In this document: positions 1-5,973 of the stretch, piece by piece
Numbering within the stretch: the stretch's first letter is position 1
Layout: each line of letters begins with the position of its first letter
Assembly (NCBI GenBank): GCA_013813615.1
Contig: JACCRJ010000276.1
Span: 1 to 6,073 of the forward strand
Length of the DNA stretch: 6,073 nucleotides
DNA from: Lautropia sp.
GTDB taxonomy: Bacteria > Pseudomonadota > Gammaproteobacteria > Burkholderiales > Burkholderiaceae_E
Direction: 5' to 3'
Program-made: the position numbers and the translations under genes
The notes under the pieces: generated by a model
What the model was told of the DNA's origin: nothing
Seen by the model: only the letters and a program-made list of their open reading frames with translations
Databases searched by the model: none

Positions 1-189
1 GTGCTGGTGCTGCCGCAGGCGCCCAGCGGGGTGCTGACCCGCGAGCTGGTCAACACCGGGATCACGCGCGCCCGGGGTGCCTTCACGCTGGTGACAGGGC
101 GCACGCAGGCCTTCGCTGACGCGCTGGTTCAGCGGACGCGGCGGTCGAGCGGGTTGCTGGAGTTGCTGGATCCGGAGGCGGAGCGCTAG
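1..189 (+). CDS. recD: RecD, exodeoxyribonuclease V alpha subunit, C-terminal end (partial)
   Basis: The frame is open from the first base and stops at TAG 187-189, giving the last 62 residues of a protein that begins left of the window. The stretch VLTRELVNTGITRAR is the motif VI region of superfamily 1 helicases (the UvrD-like C-terminal fold), and the following strand plus the tail with RRSSGLLELL fits the end of RecD, where E. coli has a similar RxxGL-type tail. RecD is the 5'-3' helicase subunit of the cytoplasmic RecBCD complex, which unwinds and degrades broken DNA ends and loads RecA at Chi. Only motif VI is visible here; the Walker motifs lie outside. Another RecD-like helicase such as RecD2 is possible, but the short tail right after motif VI favours RecD of RecBCD. 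Confidence 0.85.
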   Translation: MLVLPQAPSGVLTRELVNTGITRARGAFTLVTGRTQAFADALVQRTRRSSGLLELLDPEAER

Positions 190-192
190 CCG

Positions 193-303
193 GTGGCTCA
201 GCCGCCGCCGTCCTGGTACGACACCCATGCCATGGAACTCGCGGCGACGTATGAGTCGATAGAGGCCGCCCGGCTGCACACCTGGATGGCGGACCTGCAC
301 GCA
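193..303 (+). pseudogene. N-terminal fragment of a class I SAM-dependent methyltransferase
   Basis: A GTG at 193 follows the recD stop by three bases and has a GGAG at 180-183 inside the end of recD, so translation would be coupled to recD. The first residues, with WYDTHAMELAATYESIEAAR and then LHTWMADL, resemble the N-terminus of small class I methyltransferases (WYDxHAxELAxxYES...LHxWLxDLLP), where a glycine-rich SAM-binding loop of the VLDVGAGSGRD type should follow within about 15 residues. Here the likeness stops near base 300. The frame stays open to 615, but with unrelated sequence, a changed base composition and no glycine loop. I read this as a gene cut off by a rearrangement or insertion. 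The exact junction is uncertain by about ten bases. The family call is from memory of the pattern, not from a search. Confidence 0.5.
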
Positions 304-448
304 AGAGAACGAACTTCAAGAACGACCGTATTCAAGATTCCACCTCATGACGTCAGCATTGAAGTCGGCCACGAGCTGATCCGGCGTAGAGAAGGTATAC
401 GAAGACTCCATCGCCCCGAAGTGTCGGTGATCGCCTTTGCCTCGTTCA
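304..448. other. Low-GC stretch between the broken methyltransferase and the next gene
   Basis: No gene is recognised. Bases 301-420 are about 52% G+C by hand count, clearly lower than the coding DNA on both sides. The minus strand carries a short frame at 316-411 (31 residues from ATG 411) containing YTFSTPDQLVADFNADV and ending in LEYGRS before a TGA. Its composition looks protein-like and it could be the tail of a lost gene such as a transposase or integrase, but there is no clear ribosome binding site and I cannot assign a family. Confidence 0.35.
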
Positions 449-790
449 TCAGCCGCGGGGCAAGGTGCGAAGACTGCCCGAATACCCCGCGGCATCTGCA
501 TCCACAGCCTGGCCGTCCTTCGGTGGCATTACCTTGTGAAGCAGTGTCGGCGCCACGGTCCAGAGGCCACCGTCATCGCCAAGCACGCTCACCGATTTCC
601 GGTTGTACTTGGTGATGACTCCGAAAGCCGTCGGGCGGTTCGGCGGATCGAAGGCGACGCGCTCGCCGATCCGAAAGTTCAGCATCGAAGCGTGGGCCTT
701 CATCTGTGCAAGGAACTTCAACCGGGCGACGACGCGATGGTTGAGATCGATGAGTTCGGCTTCGGTCAGGCGGTCGATGTCGATGGGCAT
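449..790 (-). CDS. Conserved small protein, helical N-terminus plus SH3/KOW-like domain
   Basis: This encodes 113 residues from ATG 788-790. The N-terminus (MPIDIDRLTEAELIDLNHRV, then VARLKFL) looks like one or two amphipathic helices up to about residue 35. From about residue 39 the pattern FRIGERVAFDPP, FGVITKYNRKSVSVL, DDGGLWTVAPTLL reads as the short beta strands of an SH3, KOW or Tudor-like barrel. I recall uncharacterised proteins with this architecture as widespread in Gammaproteobacteria, so it is probably a real gene of unknown function. A nucleic-acid or protein-binding role is only a guess from the fold. The last 25 or so residues (KDGQAVDADAAGYSGS...) are a low-complexity tail. 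The start is set by the conserved N-terminus, since the upstream sequence shows only a weak ribosome binding site. An upstream extension to 1027 is open but arginine-rich and not protein-like. The gene lies 190 bp after the small membrane peptide gene and probably has its own promoter, although none is evident. Confidence 0.75.
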   Translation of the reverse strand: MPIDIDRLTEAELIDLNHRVVARLKFLAQMKAHASMLNFRIGERVAFDPPNRPTAFGVITKYNRKSVSVLGDDGGLWTVAPTLLHKVMPPKDGQAVDADAAGYSGSLRTLPRG

Positions 791-980
791 TGCGGTAACG
801 AGGCTGCTCGCGGTGCGATGTCCATCGTGCCGCGTGTGGTCCTGTAATCGTACCGCGCCTTTCGATCGCCGCCTCGGCCTTCGGACTGCTGTCCGATGCA
901 TCCGGGCTCGATCGCCTCGAGCTGGCGGCCTTGTTCGGTCCGGATGAGCCCCACCGCAAACCTCGCTCGCCCCGGCGCCC

Positions 981-1109
981 CTACAGCAGGAGTGCGAACA
1001 CGGCGTAACCCGAGCCGACAGCGACAAGCGCAGCCGCGCCGAAAGCCAGCAACAACGGATGCTCGACCAGGCCCGTGGGTGGCTCGGTCCGACCGGTTTC
1101 CTGCTTCAT
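981..1109 (-). CDS. 42-residue single-span membrane peptide
   Basis: ATG 1107-1109 begins a 42-residue frame ending at TAG 981-983. The first 17 residues are polar (MKQETGRTEPPTGLVEH), and the remaining 25 or so (from PLLLAFGAAALVAV to the final FALLL) form one hydrophobic helix reaching the very C-terminus. This is the layout of a tail-anchored or single-pass inner-membrane micropeptide. Support for translation is strong: a GGAGGT at 1117-1122 lies 7 bases before the ATG. The gene is on the same strand as the GH1 gene, 82 bp after its stop, so it may be the last gene of that operon or have its own start. No charged residue interrupts the helix and no cleavage site is evident. Function is unknown. 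Such peptides often tune a membrane transporter, which would suit the SbmA-like protein upstream, but that is inference. Confidence 0.7.
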   Translation of the reverse strand: MKQETGRTEPPTGLVEHPLLLAFGAAALVAVGSGYAVFALLL

Positions 1110-1116
1110 CTGCTTG

Positions 1117-1122
1117 ACCTCC
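1117..1122 (-). promoter_or_regulatory. Strong ribosome binding site of the 42-residue membrane peptide
   Basis: Read on the minus strand this is GGAGGT, six bases complementary to the 16S rRNA 3' end, 7 bases before ATG 1109. It is the best Shine-Dalgarno match seen in the window and is the main reason for calling such a short gene. Confidence 0.75.
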
Positions 1123-1191
1123 AAAAGGGTTGAATCTGGGGAGCCTCGTCGATCGGCTGGCGATGACGGATCGTAAAGGCTGCGAGGACGC

Positions 1192-2595
1192 TCAGCCGCG
1201 ACGGTTCGCCACGCCTCGCCGCCGAAGCGGCGTGACCGCCGCCGGGTTCGCCTGCGTGCTGCGCGCCTGCTCGACGAAATTCGCGTACCAGCGCGCCGAG
1301 CTCTTCGGCGTGCGCTTCTGCGTTTCGAAGTCCACGTGCACGAGCCCGAACGGATTCGTGTAGCCGGCACCCCACTCGAAGCTGTCGAGCAGCGACCAGG
1401 CGAAATAGCCCCGGACGTCGGCCCCGGCGCTGATCGCATCGTGCATCGCGGCGGTGTAGGTCTCCAGGTAGGCCACGCGCTTGGGGTCGTGGACCGCGCC
1501 TGTGGCATCCGGCTTGTCCAGGGTGCCGCAGCCGTTCTCGGTGACATAGACCGGGAGCTTGTAGCGTAGCGACAGCTCGATCAGTTCGTCGCGAAACGCG
1601 TCCGGGAAAATCGCCCAGCCGATGTCCTCGCGAACCGGCGCGTCGGCCGGTGTGTCACCCCAGGCGAAGCCCCAGATCGTGGTCGGGTCGGCCTTGGCGA
1701 AGATCGGCCCGTAGTGATTCAGTCCCAGCCAGTCGATGCGCCGGCAGATCTGCGCCATGTCGCCGGCCTGTACCCAGGGTTCGATCGCCTCGGCCAGCAG
1801 CGCCGGATAGGTCGCGCGCAACTGCGGCTCGGGAAAGGCCAGGTTCCAGTGGGCATCGAGCATTGCGGCGGCGCTGCGATCGGCATCGCTCGGGGTCGCC
1901 GGCCGGACCACTTGCCGATTGTGGACCGCGCCGATGGAGGCGTCGCGCACGGTGTTGCGCAGCACGTCGACACACCGGCCGTGTGCCAGATTCACGTGAT
2001 GGATGGCGCGCAGGTTGGCGGTGCGATCCACCAGACCCGGGGCGCACCAGTCCATCGCATAGCCGAACAGGGTGAACACCGAGAACTCGTTGAAAGTGAT
2101 CCAGCGCTTGACCCGGTCGCCAAGCCGCTGCGCCATCAGCGCGGAGTAGTCGGCGAACCAGCCCGCGCTGTCGCGCGCGGCCCAACCGCCGAGGTTCTCG
2201 AGCGCCTGCGGCATGTCCCAGTGATAGAGACACGCCCACGGTTCGATGTCGGCGGCGAGCAGCGAATCGACCAGCCGGTCGTAGAACGCCATCCCCGCTT
2301 CGTTGACCTTGCCGCGGCCCGCCGGCAGCACGCGTGGCCAGGAGATCGAGAACCGGTAGGCATCGACGCCGAGCGATCGCATGATCGCGATGTCCTCGGG
2401 ATAGCGGTGATAGTGATCGCAGGACACATCGCCGCTACCGCCCTTGTGGACCTTGCCCGGCATCGTGCAGCGCGTGTCCCAGATGCTGGGCCCGCGGCCG
2501 TCCTCGCGGGCCGCACCCTCGACCTGGAAGGCCGAAGTCGAAACGCCCCACACGAAGTCGCGTGGCCAGGTGCGGGCGGGAATGTTCGTCTTCAC
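1192..2595 (-). CDS. GH1 family beta-glucosidase (467 aa), cytoplasmic
   Basis: This is a retaining glycoside hydrolase of family 1 (TIM barrel), predicted to release glucose or a related sugar from beta-glycosides. It starts DFVWGVSTSAFQVEG, the GH1 N-terminal signature. The acid/base glutamate is E170 in TFNEF and the nucleophile is E353 in YVTENG. Sugar-binding residues are all in place: Q24, H125-W126, N169, N293/Y295, W400, E407-W408. The length matches the usual 440-470 residues. There is no signal peptide, so it acts in the cytoplasm. The GTG start at 2593-2595 is chosen because GAGGAG (2601-2606) lies 5 bases upstream and the GH1 core begins a few residues later; the frame upstream overlaps another gene. 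Oddities: the usual NEP after the acid/base is NEF here, and about 27 residues rich in Arg, Ala and Pro extend past the normal end (after WYANFV). It lies 29 bp behind the SbmA-like gene and is almost certainly co-transcribed with it. The exact sugar preference (gluco, galacto or fuco) cannot be read. Confidence 0.93.
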   Translation of the reverse strand: MKTNIPARTWPRDFVWGVSTSAFQVEGAAREDGRGPSIWDTRCTMPGKVHKGGSGDVSCDHYHRYPEDIAIMRSLGVDAYRFSISWPRVLPAGRGKVNEAGMAFYDRLVDSLLAADIEPWACLYHWDMPQALENLGGWAARDSAGWFADYSALMAQRLGDRVKRWITFNEFSVFTLFGYAMDWCAPGLVDRTANLRAIHHVNLAHGRCVDVLRNTVRDASIGAVHNRQVVRPATPSDADRSAAAMLDAHWNLAFPEPQLRATYPALLAEAIEPWVQAGDMAQICRRIDWLGLNHYGPIFAKADPTTIWGFAWGDTPADAPVREDIGWAIFPDAFRDELIELSLRYKLPVYVTENGCGTLDKPDATGAVHDPKRVAYLETYTAAMHDAISAGADVRGYFAWSLLDSFEWGAGYTNPFGLVHVDFETQKRTPKSSARWYANFVEQARSTQANPAAVTPLRRRGVANRRG

Positions 2596-2600
2596 GGTCT

Positions 2601-2606
2601 CTCCTC
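2601..2606 (-). promoter_or_regulatory. Ribosome binding site fixing the GTG start of the minus-strand GH1 gene
   Basis: The minus-strand reading is GAGGAG with five bases before the GTG at 2595. No ATG lies near the GH1 N-terminal signature, so this site decides the start. Confidence 0.65.
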
Positions 2607-2624
2607 GGAGTCTGGTCGTTGCGG

Positions 2625-3842
2625 CTAGTGGAGCCTGGCGGGGCGCTGATGGAGCGACGCGACAGCAGCGGGAATCGCGGTTGCAATCACGGTGACCTCG
2701 GTCTCGATCCGGTCGACGATCTCGATCCGGTCGAATTCCACGATCGGCCGACCCACCGCCTCCGGCTGCGACTCGACCAGCCACCCGTGCAGTTGCGTCA
2801 CGCGCGTGAACGAGGCGCGGGCCTCGGCCAGTCGCTGCATGTTCTCGATCGGCCATGCCAAGGCCTGGGTCATCTGCAGGAAGGCCTGGGCAATCTGCAT
2901 CAGCACGCCCAGCGTGATCGTGCCGGCGATGTAGCGCGGCGCGGCGACCAGGATCGGAGCGGCCTGAGAGAGCACCGTCCAGCTCGACGAAAACGTGATC
3001 AAGTGCGCGAGTGCCCGCGTCTGCCGCGTCCAGGCCCCAATCAGCCCGTCGAACTGTCGTTCCACCTTGGGGCGTGCCGAATCGATGGATTGCAGCGGGA
3101 TCGTCGATCCGCTCTCGCGCACGCTCGCGAGGCCGAACCGGAAGTCGGCCTCCTTGGCGTGGCGCAGATTGGCCGCCCGCGTCAGCGGTTGGCCGAGCCA
3201 GGCGGCCACTGCGGCGCCCACGCCGGCGTAGCCGACAGCGATCCAGACCAGGTAGCCCGGCAGCGCCAGTTCCCAGCCGCCGAACTCGAGTGCAATCGTG
3301 CCGGACAACCCCCAGAGAATCTGCGCGAAGCTCAGCAGCAGCAGAACGCAGTAGAGCAGCGAATGCCCGAGCTCGACCGTAGTCTCGGTGGCCACCCGGA
3401 CGTCCTCGGCGATCCGACCATCCGGGTTGTCGAGCCCGCCCTGCCTCTGCACGCGATAGTCGCGCCCCCGGATCATCCACTGGTCGAGGATGCGCCGGGT
3501 CAGGTCACCCCGCCACTCGACCTGCAAACGGCGCTTGGCCCGCAGATGGACCGTCATCACCAGCACGTTGGCCAGGATGATCAGTACCGCGACGCCCGCC
3601 TCATGCAGCACGTTCGCGAAGTCGCGTTGCTCGAGCGCATCGAACAGCCGCTGGCTCCAGAGATTGAGCGCGACCGGAACCGCGGCTTGCGCGACCGTCA
3701 GCACCACCAGCGCGAGCGTCAGGCTCCAGGCGAAGACGCGGCGATGGCCCATCCAGAACGCCATGGTGCACCGGCGCAATCGATCCGGGTCTTCGGGTCG
3801 CTGCCTGGTCGTCAATGCTTCGTGCGCTGGATTTGATTGCAT
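2625..3842 (-). CDS. SbmA/BacA-like inner-membrane transporter, ABC-type membrane domain without ATPase
   Basis: This 405-residue polytopic inner-membrane protein has the fold of the ABC membrane domain shared by SbmA/BacA and YddA. About 34 cytoplasmic residues come first, then hydrophobic spans near residues 36-58, 81-99, 159-180, 193-215, 279-301 and probably 308-328. Family-type motifs are NLWSQRLFDALEQRDF (60-75), DNPDGRIAEDVR (138-149), PGYLVW (195-200), EADFRFGLASVRE (231-243) and APRYIAGTITLGVLMQ (301-316). YddA-type proteins carry an ATPase domain after this; here only about 60 residues follow, with no Walker A, signature or Walker B motif. SbmA of E. coli is likewise ATPase-free, 406 residues, and imports peptide antibiotics using the proton gradient. 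ATG 3842 was chosen because it gives nearly that length, although its ribosome binding site is weak; ATG 3764 is the alternative and the frame is open to 4031. It heads the operon with the GH1 gene, 29 bp downstream. Substrate unknown; a peptide or glycoconjugate is possible. Confidence 0.82.
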   Translation of the reverse strand: MQSNPAHEALTTRQRPEDPDRLRRCTMAFWMGHRRVFAWSLTLALVVLTVAQAAVPVALNLWSQRLFDALEQRDFANVLHEAGVAVLIILANVLVMTVHLRAKRRLQVEWRGDLTRRILDQWMIRGRDYRVQRQGGLDNPDGRIAEDVRVATETTVELGHSLLYCVLLLLSFAQILWGLSGTIALEFGGWELALPGYLVWIAVGYAGVGAAVAAWLGQPLTRAANLRHAKEADFRFGLASVRESGSTIPLQSIDSARPKVERQFDGLIGAWTRQTRALAHLITFSSSWTVLSQAAPILVAAPRYIAGTITLGVLMQIAQAFLQMTQALAWPIENMQRLAEARASFTRVTQLHGWLVESQPEAVGRPIVEFDRIEIVDRIETEVTVIATAIPAAVASLHQRPARLH

Positions 3843-3992
3843 GCTGGACGTGTTGTATCGGCACCCTAACACCCCGGACGAGGTGCTGCGAGCCACCGTG
3901 TGGACACTGTGCAACACGCCGTCACATCTGCCGGGGAAGTCCCGCCAAACGGCAACGAATCCGGTTCCTATGGAGGGCAGCGTTGCCTTTGG

Positions 3993-4008
3993 CGCCACCC
4001 AGGTGGCG
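3993..4008. repeat. Perfect 16-bp inverted repeat, candidate operator
   Basis: CGCCACC and GGTGGCG are exact reverse complements separated by the two bases CA. The spacer is too short for a stable RNA loop, which favours a dimeric protein-binding site over a hairpin. It sits 88 bp before the second GH1 start, in the divergent region. It does not match the LacI-type TGnAAnCGnTTnCA pattern. Function is inferred from position and symmetry only. Confidence 0.4.
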
Positions 4009-4050
4009 ATCGGCAGGTTTTCGACGCGCAAAGGAGGACGCCACCCGGCC

Positions 4051-4070
4051 GAGGGGCGTTCTGCCCCCTC
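4051..4070 (+). other. Hairpin in the leader of the second GH1 gene
   Basis: GAGGGGC (4051-4057) pairs with GCCCCCTC (4063-4070) with one bulged C and the loop GTTCT. The stem ends 13 bases before the AAGGAAG ribosome binding site. There is no following T-run, so it is not a Rho-independent terminator on this strand. It may stabilise the mRNA 5' end or influence translation, if transcription starts upstream of it. Confidence 0.4.
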
Positions 4071-4083
4071 ACAGATCTGAAAA

Positions 4084-4090
4084 AAGGAAG
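4084..4090 (+). promoter_or_regulatory. Ribosome binding site fixing the GTG start of the plus-strand GH1 gene
   Basis: AAGGAAG follows a run of A and lies six bases before GTG 4097. The frame is open back to 3815, so this site and the lack of protein-like sequence upstream set the start. Confidence 0.6.
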
Positions 4091-4096
4091 CAGCAC

Positions 4097-5536
4097 GTGT
4101 CTACTGAAACTCCGCGCCAACCTCCGACCGCCTCGGCCCGTTCCGGTGCGGGTCCCTACCGTTCCTTCGGCCACGCTTCGTCCGGGAAGGCGGCGCCCGG
4201 CCGATTCCGCGACGATTTCGTCTGGGGCTCGGGAACCTCTTCCTACCAGATCGAGGGTTCCCCGGTGCATGACGGCGGCGGCGAGTCGGTCTGGGATGTC
4301 TTTGCGGGTCGCGAAGGCGCCATCAAGGACAAGCATTCCGGTGACGTGGCCTGCGACCACTATCGGCGCTATCGCGACGACGTGGCCCTGATGAAGCAGT
4401 TCGAGCTCGGCGCCTACCGATTCTCCCTGTCCTGGCCCCGGCTGTTTCCCGAAGGCACCGGTCGTCGCAACGAAGCCGGTTTCGCCTTTTACGATCGCCT
4501 GATCGACGAACTGCTCGCAGCCGGCGTCACCCCCTGGATCACCCTGTTTCACTGGGATCTGCCGCAGGCACTGCAGCAGCGCGGCGGCTGGATGGTGCGC
4601 GAGTCCGCCGACTGGTTTGCCGACTACGCCGAGGCCGCGATCACGCGCTATTCGGACCGCGTGAAGCACTGGTTCACGCACAACGAGCCCGAGGTGTTCA
4701 TCTTCCTGGGTCATCACCTCGGCACGCACGCGCCGGGCGAGAAGCGACCCTGGGCGGACATCCTGCAGATCTCGCATCACGTGATGCTCGCCCACGGCAA
4801 GGCCGTCCAGGTCATGCGCGCGAAGGCGCGGCAACCGATCGAGATCGGTTACGTCTCCGCGCTATGGCCGGGTATCCCGGCGTCGGACGATCCGGCCGAT
4901 CTGGAGGCGGCCCGCCGCTCGACTTTCGGCGGTCTCGCAGGCTGGCTGCTCGAGCCGGTGTACCGTGGCGAGTACCCCGCACAGCAGCTCGTCGAGTACG
5001 GCGACCAGGTGCCACGGCACGATCCAGCCGACCTGAAGATCATCGCGCAGCCGCTCGACTTCTTCGCGATGAACACCTACCAGGGCAACGTCATACGCGC
5101 CGATGCCGACGGCAAGCCGCAGACCGTCGCGCCGCCGCCGGGCAACCCACGCACGTCATTCTGGGTGTTCGACGTGCTTCCCGAGTCACTCTATTGGGGG
5201 CCGCGCTGGTACTACGAGCGCTACGGCTTGCCGATCTACGTGACCGAGAACGGGATGAGCCTCACGGACTGGGTCTCGCTGGACGGCCGGGTCGACGATC
5301 CGCAACGGATCGATTTCCTGCGCCGCTATCTGCGGGAGCTGCGCCGCGCCGCATCGGACGGTGTCGACGTGCGGGGCTACTTCGCCTGGAGCCTGCTAGA
5401 CAACTTCGAATGGGCCGAAGGCTACCGGGAGCGATTCGGGCTGGTCCATGTCGACTATGCGACCCTGAAGCGCACGCCGAAGCGTTCGTTCGAGTGGTAT
5501 CGCGAGACGATCCGAGCCAACGGGGCGAACCTGTAA
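4097..5536 (+). CDS. GH1 family beta-glucosidase (479 aa), cytoplasmic
   Basis: This second GH1 retaining beta-glycosidase is read away from the first one. The catalytic acid/base is E197 in THNEP and the nucleophile is E384 in YVTENG. Sugar-contacting residues are present: Q51 in YQIEG, H152-W153, N196, N326/Y328 in MNTY, W431, E438-W439. About 36 residues precede the core (TETPRQPP...SSGKAAPG). They are polar and Pro/Ser/Ala-rich, contain no hydrophobic stretch and are not a signal peptide, so the enzyme should be cytoplasmic. The core resembles the minus-strand GH1 in every motif but differs widely in loops and in the region around the +1 site (here FLGHHLGTHAPG, there LFGYAMDWCAPG). The two are therefore old paralogues or separate acquisitions, not a recent duplicate, and probably prefer different aglycones. 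GTG start chosen from the AAGGAAG six bases upstream. It stands alone on its strand and no clear terminator follows. Confidence 0.92.
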   Translation: MSTETPRQPPTASARSGAGPYRSFGHASSGKAAPGRFRDDFVWGSGTSSYQIEGSPVHDGGGESVWDVFAGREGAIKDKHSGDVACDHYRRYRDDVALMKQFELGAYRFSLSWPRLFPEGTGRRNEAGFAFYDRLIDELLAAGVTPWITLFHWDLPQALQQRGGWMVRESADWFADYAEAAITRYSDRVKHWFTHNEPEVFIFLGHHLGTHAPGEKRPWADILQISHHVMLAHGKAVQVMRAKARQPIEIGYVSALWPGIPASDDPADLEAARRSTFGGLAGWLLEPVYRGEYPAQQLVEYGDQVPRHDPADLKIIAQPLDFFAMNTYQGNVIRADADGKPQTVAPPPGNPRTSFWVFDVLPESLYWGPRWYYERYGLPIYVTENGMSLTDWVSLDGRVDDPQRIDFLRRYLRELRRAASDGVDVRGYFAWSLLDNFEWAEGYRERFGLVHVDYATLKRTPKRSFEWYRETIRANGANL

Positions 5537-5823
5537 GGCCATCGAATGTGCCCGTCGCTCCGGGAGGAAATACCAGCCCGCCTTGATGACGCGGCCGGAT
5601 AAGGCGGCCTTCAAGATGGACGGCATCACACCGCAGACGCGCAACAGATTCACTTCGAACTGCGTTTCGACCGCCGCAGAAGCCGGCCAGACGATCCGCG
5701 AACCCGCCCGATTCCGCGATGCCTCCGTCGGGCACCGGATCCGCCTCACTCGTTCTGACGCCGCAAGGCCGTCTGCGGCTGCGGCCAGACACCAATGCTG
5801 GACCGGGAACTCAGGAAGCTCTT

Positions 5824-5864
5824 GGGGAGGCGTTTCGCAAACTGGCGTCGCAATGCTCCTCCCC
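5824..5864. repeat. Inverted repeat, 7-bp arms
   Basis: GGGGAGG (5824-5830) is the exact reverse complement of CCTCCCC (5858-5864). The 27-base interior contains the hexamer TCGCAA twice. It could form a stem-loop in either strand's RNA. There is no T-run next to it. Confidence 0.35.
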
Positions 5865-5901
5865 GTCCCTGCGCCCCTTACACCTTATTTGGTGAAAAGC
5901 C

Positions 5902-5928
5902 TCCCCATCCGGCAGGCGCGGATGGGGA
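5902..5928 (-). terminator. Perfect 9-bp hairpin, possible minus-strand terminator
   Basis: TCCCCATCC (5902-5910) pairs exactly with GGATGGGGA (5920-5928) around a 9-base loop. Read on the minus strand the stem is followed by GGC and four T, a weak Rho-independent pattern. It lies about 130 bases beyond the triple-frame stops at 6058-6070, where a minus-strand gene from outside the window could end. On the plus strand no T-run follows. It may instead be a repeat element or part of a structured RNA. Confidence 0.35.
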
Positions 5929-5973
5929 CATTGAGGCACTTGCTGCAGTGGGCACGACTTGAAAATGACGCGA

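Larger units (their letters stand above)
3843..4096. promoter_or_regulatory. Divergent control region between the SbmA-like/GH1 operon and the second GH1 gene
   Basis: These 254 bp separate two oppositely transcribed units and must hold both promoters if the starts are right. I found no convincing -35/-10 pair on either strand. The sequence does hold a perfect inverted repeat at 3993-4008 and a hairpin at 4051-4070, listed separately. No regulator gene lies in the window, so a shared repressor or activator would be encoded elsewhere. Open frames crossing the region, including a 36-codon one at 3970-4080, lack ribosome binding sites and do not look like proteins. Confidence 0.55.

Noticed and set aside
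603..947. Plus-strand frames opposite the 113-residue conserved protein
   Set aside because: They are antisense to a gene with recognisable conserved sequence, have no ribosome binding site, and their translations are Arg/Ser-rich without domains.
791..980. Plus frame near 844-1008 reading VIVPRLSIAASAFGLLSDA and continuing with LELAALFGPDEP
   Set aside because: It has a coding-like base pattern and might be a gene relic, but no start codon or ribosome binding site precedes it and no family is recognised.
2596..3480. Upstream extension of the minus-strand GH1 frame
   Set aside because: The extra residues are the out-of-frame reading of the SbmA-like gene. The GTG at 2595 with its ribosome binding site marks the true start.
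1714..3836. Long plus-strand frames across the GH1 and SbmA-like genes (about 300 and 420 codons)
   Set aside because: They are antisense shadows of clearly recognised minus-strand proteins, caused by the scarcity of stops in GC-rich DNA.
3843..4031. N-terminal extension of the SbmA-like protein up to 4031
   Set aside because: The added residues are not family-like and would push the gene across the divergent promoter region; 405 residues already matches the SbmA length.
5396..5795. Minus-strand frames overlapping the end of the second GH1 gene
   Set aside because: They run antisense through the conserved GH1 C-terminus without a clear start signal. The part right of 5540 is protein-like in places but unassigned.
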